Shown: positions 58,756-64,000 of the stretch, piece by piece | Layout: every line of letters begins with the position of its first letter | How positions within the stretch are numbered: position 1 is the stretch's first letter | Origin: Alteromonas sp. V450 | GTDB taxonomy: Bacteria > Pseudomonadota > Gammaproteobacteria > Enterobacterales > Alteromonadaceae | Assembly (NCBI RefSeq): GCF_001885075.1 | Contig: NZ_MODU01000004.1 | Span: 3,472,001-3,536,000 of the forward strand | DNA: 64,000 nt | Direction: 5' to 3' | Program-made: the position numbers and the translations under genes | Notes under the pieces: generated by a model | What the model was told of the DNA's origin: nothing | Database searches by the model: none | What the model saw: the letters and a program-made list of their open reading frames with translations, nothing else

Positions 58756-61656
58756 TTACAATGGTTTGAACTCTGCCAATGGAGCCGGTTTAGCAACGCC
58801 ATATCCCTGTGCGAAGTCGATGCCCATTTTGCCGAGTTGCGCCATAATAGCGTCGTTTTCGACGAATTCACCGACTGTTTGCATGCCCATCGCTTTGGCC
58901 ACGTCATTAATAGACGCCACCATCGCGGTATCAACACTGTCATTTAACATGTCTTTAATAAACATACCGTCAATTTTGACTTGGCTAACTGGCAGACTTT
59001 TTAAATAGTTGTACGAAGAGAATCCGCTGCCAAAGTCATCTAATGAAAAAGTACAGCCTAGTCGGTTGAATTTGCGCATAAATGCTAGCGTGTGTTCAAG
59101 TTTAATTATGGCGACTGATTCAATGACCTCGAAGCAAATCTTTTCGTAGGGAATAGCATAAGTTTCGAAGGCGTTTAGTACAAATAACGTAAAGTCCCTG
59201 TCGGCTAACGAGTGACAATTCAAATTAATGCTGCAGCGTTTGAGTTCTGCTAAATGTTCGGGGTTTTCTGATAACCATTTAAACGTATTGGTTACTACCC
59301 ACTTATCCACGCTCACGTTCATCTCAAAACGTTCTGCGGTTGGCAAGAAGTTGGCAGGCTCTACAATAGTGCCATCTGACTCTCGCAACCTGAGCAGTAC
59401 CTCGTAATAATGGCCGTCGCTACTTTTCGTTAGTGGACGTAAAGATTGGTAATACAGTTCGAAGCGTTCTTCTTCTAACGCGCTGTTGATAGAGGAAACC
59501 CAATCAAGCTCGCGTTGATAACGCTGCATACCTTCATCTAGTTTATTGTATCTGTGAACTTGATTTCGGCCTTGCTCTTTAGCGAAATAGCACGCCGCAT
59601 CAGCCATGCTAAGATATTGCCCGGCGCTTACGGTATTGTCATCGCAAACAACCATGCCAATACTGACCCCAAGGTTGAAGATACGGTTATCCCACATAAA
59701 GCGATAACTCTGCACTGAATTAAGGATTTTTACTGCATTGATATATACCGCATCGCAATCAGTGTCTGTGTAAATAACGCCAAACTCGTCGCCGCCGAGC
59801 CTTGCGAGCAGCGTGTTTTCCGTTAATGTGTTTTCAATTAGTCTAGCAATATCTTTAATTAAGACGTCGCCTGCCTTATGGCCGCAAGTGTCATTAACGA
59901 TCTTGAATCGGTCGAGGTCTAGAAACAAAAGGCATACCGGTTCTGCGCCAGCCTTCGTAATTTCCTCTTTAAAGTTGGTTTCAAATTCTCTTCTATTGTA
60001 AACGCCCGTTAAAGGGTCGTGAGTGGCAAGATAGTGTAAGCTTAAGTCAGATTGTTTTTTTTCTGTTATGTCGATTATTGAACCGTATAAATATTTTCCC
60101 GCGTCATTATTTCTAATTTGGCATGATAACGAAAACCAAAATTCGGTCCCGTCTTTTCTTTTCCCTTTGATCTCTCTACCTGTCACATGCGAATTTTGAG
60201 AAATCTCACCTAGCAAGACTTGCCTATCTTCGGTTGATGCATAAAAAACCTTTGTGCTAGCGCATTCGCTTAGCATTTCCTCTTCATCGCTGTAGCCAAA
60301 AAGTTTGCACATGGCAGGATTAACGGAGAGTAGTTCCCCATCCCATGTAGACGTGTAATGTCCTTCAGCGGAATTCCTGAATAAGTCATAAAAATGATTT
60401 AAATTTTCAATTGTTTCAGCTTGATTATTGAGTTTGCGTAAGTTGAGACTTTGCTCTCGCATAACGACAGCAAACCCAAAACAAAGAAAGCCCAGGGTCA
60501 AGAAGATGAGCATCAAAATAGCGTTGTCGACGGTATATATCAGGTCGCCGTATAGGTTTTGTATTACCAGAGCGTAAAAGGCGAAAAAGCACAACCAGGC
60601 TGAACAGTAGGTTGTACTGACTTGTGTGCTATCTGCGTCTTTGAATGTAATGGCAAGAACCACATTAAATAAACCCATTACTGCCATCGCAATGACCAAC
60701 GTCAGCGTCACAATAAATGCATTTGTAGAAAGACAATAAATTAATACTGCAGCAGGGGCTAAGTAATTAATAATGCGGATAAAAGCGGGGACACGCAAAA
60801 AAAGGTGATGGGTAACCTTGGCGATACAAAACAGCAGCAAGCAAAGAAGTACTGCGTAAAATTGCTCGCTAGTGTTGGTTAGGCTTGGCCACAGCGCTAA
60901 ACCTCCCTGGGTTAAAAAGAGCAGAGAAAGCAACACCAGCGAAGACATAGTGAGCCAAAATCGTGTCGGAATTCGTTGATGCACATATGAAAACAGGAAG
61001 TAACTCGCTATGAGAAAAAGTACACCAAGTACCCCGCCTAAAAGCGTGAGCATATTTGTGTCGTGCTGGATTAAAGCCTCTTTATGCCACAGGGTTATGG
61101 GAAAATAGGTCAATCCTTGGTCTTTCACTGCAATTAATAATCGTGCTTTTTGATAAGGCTGAAGCGTAAAAGCTAGCCGAATATTAGGCAGAGGTTGTCG
61201 AAGGGAATAATCACCCTTTCCCGCTTGGTATCGGTACGACTTAATAATGCGCTGGCTGTCATCTAGCAGATAAATTTGTAGGTCATCAATATTAAGACGA
61301 TCAATATTGATCAAAAGTGGGATAGGACTATAGCCCGTGTGCGCTAAATTAGTTGAATACCAAACACGCTTGTTTTCGGCAGTAATACTGTTGTTGCCAA
61401 ATGTGTTGTTGATGACGTCAAAGTAGGTAGCACTGGAGGGAGCGAGAGTGACGGCGGCATGTTCGCCAATAATGGTATACTCGAAAGACTCATCAACCGC
61501 TAAAGTATTTTTTGAAAAGGCATAGCTAACCAAAACGGCCCAGCTGAGTAGCGCAGTCATCAAATACTGTAATAGCCGTTTTATTTGCACTGATTGTATC
61601 CTTTTAGCGCACAGTGAATTTTGTATCACTTTATACCAGTCCGCATAGATAATCAC
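58756..61656 (-). CDS. 7TM-DISM, PAS, GGDEF and EAL multidomain cyclic-di-GMP protein
   Basis: The 966-residue protein has a membrane anchor (33-50) and a periplasmic DISM sensor (about 55-195). Seven helices (about 203-400), a PAS domain (about 420-535), a GGDEF domain (545-710) and an EAL domain (715-960) follow. GGDEF is intact (621-625) but has no upstream RxxD inhibitory site. The EAL domain keeps the metal and catalytic residues (E752 in EVL, N811 region INLN, E843 in FEVIES, D873-D874, K894, E930, E933, Q950), so phosphodiesterase activity is expected. The ExL motif reads EVL. The start is GTG 61656 with a weak site; a later start near MTALLSW is possible. The stop lies 30 bp from IS copy 2. 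Confidence 0.93.
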   Translation of the reverse strand: MIIYADWYKVIQNSLCAKRIQSVQIKRLLQYLMTALLSWAVLVSYAFSKNTLAVDESFEYTIIGEHAAVTLAPSSATYFDVINNTFGNNSITAENKRVWYSTNLAHTGYSPIPLLINIDRLNIDDLQIYLLDDSQRIIKSYRYQAGKGDYSLRQPLPNIRLAFTLQPYQKARLLIAVKDQGLTYFPITLWHKEALIQHDTNMLTLLGGVLGVLFLIASYFLFSYVHQRIPTRFWLTMSSLVLLSLLFLTQGGLALWPSLTNTSEQFYAVLLCLLLFCIAKVTHHLFLRVPAFIRIINYLAPAAVLIYCLSTNAFIVTLTLVIAMAVMGLFNVVLAITFKDADSTQVSTTYCSAWLCFFAFYALVIQNLYGDLIYTVDNAILMLIFLTLGFLCFGFAVVMREQSLNLRKLNNQAETIENLNHFYDLFRNSAEGHYTSTWDGELLSVNPAMCKLFGYSDEEEMLSECASTKVFYASTEDRQVLLGEISQNSHVTGREIKGKRKDGTEFWFSLSCQIRNNDAGKYLYGSIIDITEKKQSDLSLHYLATHDPLTGVYNRREFETNFKEEITKAGAEPVCLLFLDLDRFKIVNDTCGHKAGDVLIKDIARLIENTLTENTLLARLGGDEFGVIYTDTDCDAVYINAVKILNSVQSYRFMWDNRIFNLGVSIGMVVCDDNTVSAGQYLSMADAACYFAKEQGRNQVHRYNKLDEGMQRYQRELDWVSSINSALEEERFELYYQSLRPLTKSSDGHYYEVLLRLRESDGTIVEPANFLPTAERFEMNVSVDKWVVTNTFKWLSENPEHLAELKRCSINLNCHSLADRDFTLFVLNAFETYAIPYEKICFEVIESVAIIKLEHTLAFMRKFNRLGCTFSLDDFGSGFSSYNYLKSLPVSQVKIDGMFIKDMLNDSVDTAMVASINDVAKAMGMQTVGEFVENDAIMAQLGKMGIDFAQGYGVAKPAPLAEFKPL

Positions 61657-61884
61657 CTACTCAGCGAGAGTTAAAATTTTCGCAATAGCGGCGTGTTAGC
61701 ACGGGTATAGTCGTTCTGCATCAAGGTCACATTACAAAGCGTGTGGATATTTCAAGCGCGCCCTTTCGGGCTGGTTTGGCATTTATCAATGCAGATTGAT
61801 GTTGATAATCATACTAGACGATATTCTTTACAAAAAACATGGTAGCTTTGTCTATTGTCCCATCTTGTAAAACACTGAAAACCT

Positions 61885-62202
61885 TTACTTTTGAACAAAG
61901 TAGTTAAACAAATGCCGAGGACTTTGCTGTGCACCGATGGGCTCAAGCCATATTGCATCGCATAACCATTCTATACATAAAATGCATTGAATCGAGGGCG
62001 CAGTAGAGATACTGGTCAGCGTTGCTTGGTATCGGTCAGCGCCCCAGTCAGCTTGAGACAATGAAAAATCGAATGCTGCGGCAAAGTGGGCTGCCCACTG
62101 CTGTGTTTTTAACGGGGTTTGTGGTAGCGGTAAGCATACTTCTACGCTTTGTTCGCCAAGAAATAGGTGATGCTTTAATTGCTCTTTCGATAACGGTGAC
62201 AT
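61885..62202 (-). CDS. small conserved protein, possibly DUF3630
   Basis: From ATG 62202 (MSPLSKEQLKHH) the protein has 105 residues, soluble, with a central WAAHFAAAFDFSLSQADWGADRYQATL block and a C-terminal CILCIEWLCDAIWLEP. This resembles my memory of the DUF3630 family of Shewanella and Alteromonas, but the match is uncertain. A TTG five codons upstream is also open. No signal peptide, membrane helix or catalytic motif is seen. It stands alone. Confidence 0.55.
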   Translation of the reverse strand: MSPLSKEQLKHHLFLGEQSVEVCLPLPQTPLKTQQWAAHFAAAFDFSLSQADWGADRYQATLTSISTAPSIQCILCIEWLCDAIWLEPIGAQQSPRHLFNYFVQK

Positions 62203-62413
62203 AGGGGTTCCGGTCAATTATAGATACATAGAAACAGTTTGAATTTGTAATTGCGCTACGTTTTAGTAAACCTGCATAGTGCAAAATATGTATAAAGACT
62301 GTTATTGAATAAACAATCCGTGCAATGGTGACATACAATGTGGTTGTCGGAAATATTCAGTCGCAAGCTCAAACAATAAAAATAATGGTTAAAAGGGTTA
62401 GGAAGGATAGGGT

Positions 62414-63082
62414 ATGTTAACACTTCATCATTTAAATAATTCGCGCTCTCAGCGGATCCTATGGCTACTTGAAGAGCTGGGAGTTGAATATAAGATTGAA
62501 TTCTACCAGAGAGATAGCGTAACTAATCTTGCCCCAGCGTCTTTACGTGCGTTACACCCTCTTGGACGTTCTCCCGTGCTGTCAACGCCAGATGGTGTTA
62601 TTGCCGAGTCTGGAGCAATTATTGAATACTTGGTTAAGTATCATGCAACACGCAGTTTTACCGCACCTGAAAGTGGTGAAGCACTTCAACAATATTGGTT
62701 TTGGCTTCATTTTGCGGAAGGCTCGTTGGTGCCCCCATTAGTGGCAAATCTGGTGCTAGAAAAAGCACGTCAAAAGGGTTCAAAGCCTTTTTTCATTAAA
62801 CCTATCACTGACAAATTAGTTGATGGGATCATTAACGCCTATTATGGTCCTAACTTGGCGCAAAGTTTACGCTATACAGAAGCCTATTTGTCTGAGCACA
62901 CATGGTTTGCCGGTGATGCGCCGACAGGGGCAGATGTGCAAATGATCTTCCCGCTTGAGTCGTTAGTGGCAAGTGGGCGAGCAGGAGATTTTCCTGCAAT
63001 TCAAAGCTATGTTAAGCGAATTCACGCCCGTGACGCCTACAAAGCTGCATTGGAAAAAGGCGGTGAGTACGCCTACGCATAA
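62414..63082 (+). CDS. glutathione S-transferase
   Basis: The 222-residue protein has an N-terminal thioredoxin-fold domain (LHHLNNSRSQRILWLLEELG, then PLGRSPVL and the glutathione-contact ESGAIIEYL) and an all-helical C-terminal domain (about 85-215). The catalytic position near the N-terminus carries Ser/Asn-Asn-Ser-Arg-Ser rather than Tyr, as in many bacterial beta/theta-like enzymes. Substrates are unknown; typical roles are conjugation of electrophiles or peroxide reduction. It starts at ATG 62414 behind AAGGA and is monocistronic, convergent with recQ. Confidence 0.9.
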   Translation: MLTLHHLNNSRSQRILWLLEELGVEYKIEFYQRDSVTNLAPASLRALHPLGRSPVLSTPDGVIAESGAIIEYLVKYHATRSFTAPESGEALQQYWFWLHFAEGSLVPPLVANLVLEKARQKGSKPFFIKPITDKLVDGIINAYYGPNLAQSLRYTEAYLSEHTWFAGDAPTGADVQMIFPLESLVASGRAGDFPAIQSYVKRIHARDAYKAALEKGGEYAYA

Positions 63083-63159
63083 CAGCATAGTCACTCAAAG
63101 CGGCAGTCTCCGGCTGGTGAAATTCTACTGCACTAGCAAACCGCAACGGCTAGCATGCT

Positions 63160-64000
63160 CTAGTCTTCGCGCGTGATGTAATCGTTGATTAACTGCATAA
63201 AGGCCTCACCATAGCGTTCCAGCTTGGTTTGGCCTACACCACTTACATCCAATAACGTGGTGCGGGTAGTTGGAAGCTTACACGCCATGTCTACCAAAGT
63301 GGCGTCACTAAAGACTACATACGGTGGCACTTCATTTTCTTCTGCCAACACTTTACGTAAATGCTTAAGCCGTGTGAACAACGTCCTGTCGTAGTTTGCT
63401 GGCGCTTGTTTAGCCTTTTTCTTATCGGGCTTAAATTCGAGCCGCGGCACGGCCAGTTGCACTGCTACCTCGCCTTTAAGCACAGGTCTAGCAGCCTCGG
63501 TTAACCTCAGTGCAGCATGTGCAGTTATATCAACGCGCACAAGACCTTTGTGAATAAGTTGATTAATAATGTTATGCCAGTAGCTATCTGATTTATCTTT
63601 ACCTATACCATACGTTGTAAGCTTATGATGACCGACTTCCTGAAGACGCCTTAGTTGCTTGCCTCGCAACACATCAATTACATACTGGCTTGAGGCTTGT
63701 TGCGACAGGCGAAGTACACACGACAGCACTTTTTGTGCAATCACTAAACCGTCAATCATCTTCGGAGGGTCTAGACATATATCGCAATTGCCACAAGCGC
63801 TGTCGCTGAACTGCGAAAAATAGTTAAGCAACACTTGTCGGCGACAGGTTTGTGCTTCTGAAAAGGCTTCCATAGCTGCAAATTTTTGCAGCTCTATCTG
63901 GTTGCGTTCGGCGATTTCACCCTGTTCTATCCATTGTTTCACACGTGCCGCGTCTTTTTCATCAAATAGCAATAATGCTTCTGATTCCAGGCCGTCTCGC
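63160..64000 (-). CDS. recQ: ATP-dependent DNA helicase RecQ, C-terminal part (cut by window edge)
   Basis: The frame is open to the right edge, where it reads RDGLESEALLLFDEKD, the end of helicase motif VI. It continues through a RecQ zinc-binding segment (CRRQVLLNYF, then CGNCDIC), the winged-helix RQC domain and a C-terminal HRDC domain (about the last 85 residues, LPTTRTTLLDVSGVGQTKLERYG). RecQ unwinds DNA in recombination and fork repair. The gene begins beyond the window, so the helicase core is not visible. Confidence 0.93.
   Translation of the reverse strand, partial: RDGLESEALLLFDEKDAARVKQWIEQGEIAERNQIELQKFAAMEAFSEAQTCRRQVLLNYFSQFSDSACGNCDICLDPPKMIDGLVIAQKVLSCVLRLSQQASSQYVIDVLRGKQLRRLQEVGHHKLTTYGIGKDKSDSYWHNIINQLIHKGLVRVDITAHAALRLTEAARPVLKGEVAVQLAVPRLEFKPDKKKAKQAPANYDRTLFTRLKHLRKVLAEENEVPPYVVFSDATLVDMACKLPTTRTTLLDVSGVGQTKLERYGEAFMQLINDYITRED

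Overview
The window is 64 kb of chromosomal DNA from a marine gammaproteobacterium, most likely Alteromonas or a close relative. This judgement rests on the gene orders gmk-rpoZ-spoT-ridA-trmH-recG and hemCDXY, the ycjX-ycjF pair, the argP/argO divergent pair, moderate GC content, and the abundance of 7TM-type cyclic-di-GMP proteins. No rRNA, tRNA or CRISPR array was seen. Both edges cut genes: a LysR regulator on the left and recQ on the right.

Layout. (1) 1-4.3 kb: end of a LysR regulator, a metallo-beta-lactamase-fold hydrolase, and ycjX-ycjF. (2) 4.28-5.57 kb: IS3-family element copy 1, which has clipped the last codons of a threonine/serine exporter gene (to 6.8 kb). (3) 7-13.8 kb: a compact thiamin operon, thiC-thiDE-thiF-thiS-thiG-thiH, behind a TPP riboswitch. 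(4) 13.9-16.1 kb: a TetR regulator divergent from a DhlA-like haloalkane dehalogenase and a flavodoxin-fold oxidoreductase, with two near-identical palindromic operators between them. (5) 16.2-20.3 kb: hemC-hemD-hemX-hemY. (6) 20.4-30.2 kb: a diguanylate cyclase, an esterase, then gmk, rpoZ, spoT, ridA, trmH, recG, rsmJ and a peroxiredoxin. (7) 30.5-36.1 kb: a Fur-box-controlled operon with an unrecognised periplasmic helical protein, an Fbp-type ferric-iron ABC transporter and a YhiN-type flavoprotein. (8) 36-43.4 kb: small envelope proteins, a diguanylate cyclase, argP/argO, a Gdx/SugE transporter, a DUF1499 protein and a DnaJ-like protein. (9) 43.7-48 kb: an RND efflux pump adaptor and permease without an outer-membrane channel. 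(10) 48.2-51 kb: an acetyl-CoA hydrolase/transferase-GNAT fusion overlapping a histone-deacetylase-like gene. (11) 51-53.9 kb: a chemoreceptor followed by two thioredoxin/glutaredoxin-fold membrane proteins. (12) 54-57.2 kb: an ATP-grasp protein, a DUF3300 protein and ribA. (13) 57.4-58.7 kb: IS copy 2. (14) 58.8-64 kb: a PAS-GGDEF-EAL protein, a small conserved protein, a glutathione S-transferase and recQ.

The most notable points are these. The dehalogenase aligns closely with my memory of Xanthobacter DhlA but lacks about 11 residues in the cap, where DhlA carries a short tandem duplication. IS copy 1 can be removed on paper to restore the exact 3' end of the exporter gene. Both IS copies carry a perfect hairpin terminator in the last codons of orfB. 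The acetyl-CoA/GNAT/deacetylase gene pair, the redox-protein/chemoreceptor cluster and the Fur-regulated periplasmic protein are the best candidates for incompletely described systems.

Family names come from reading the sequences against remembered family features; no database search was run.
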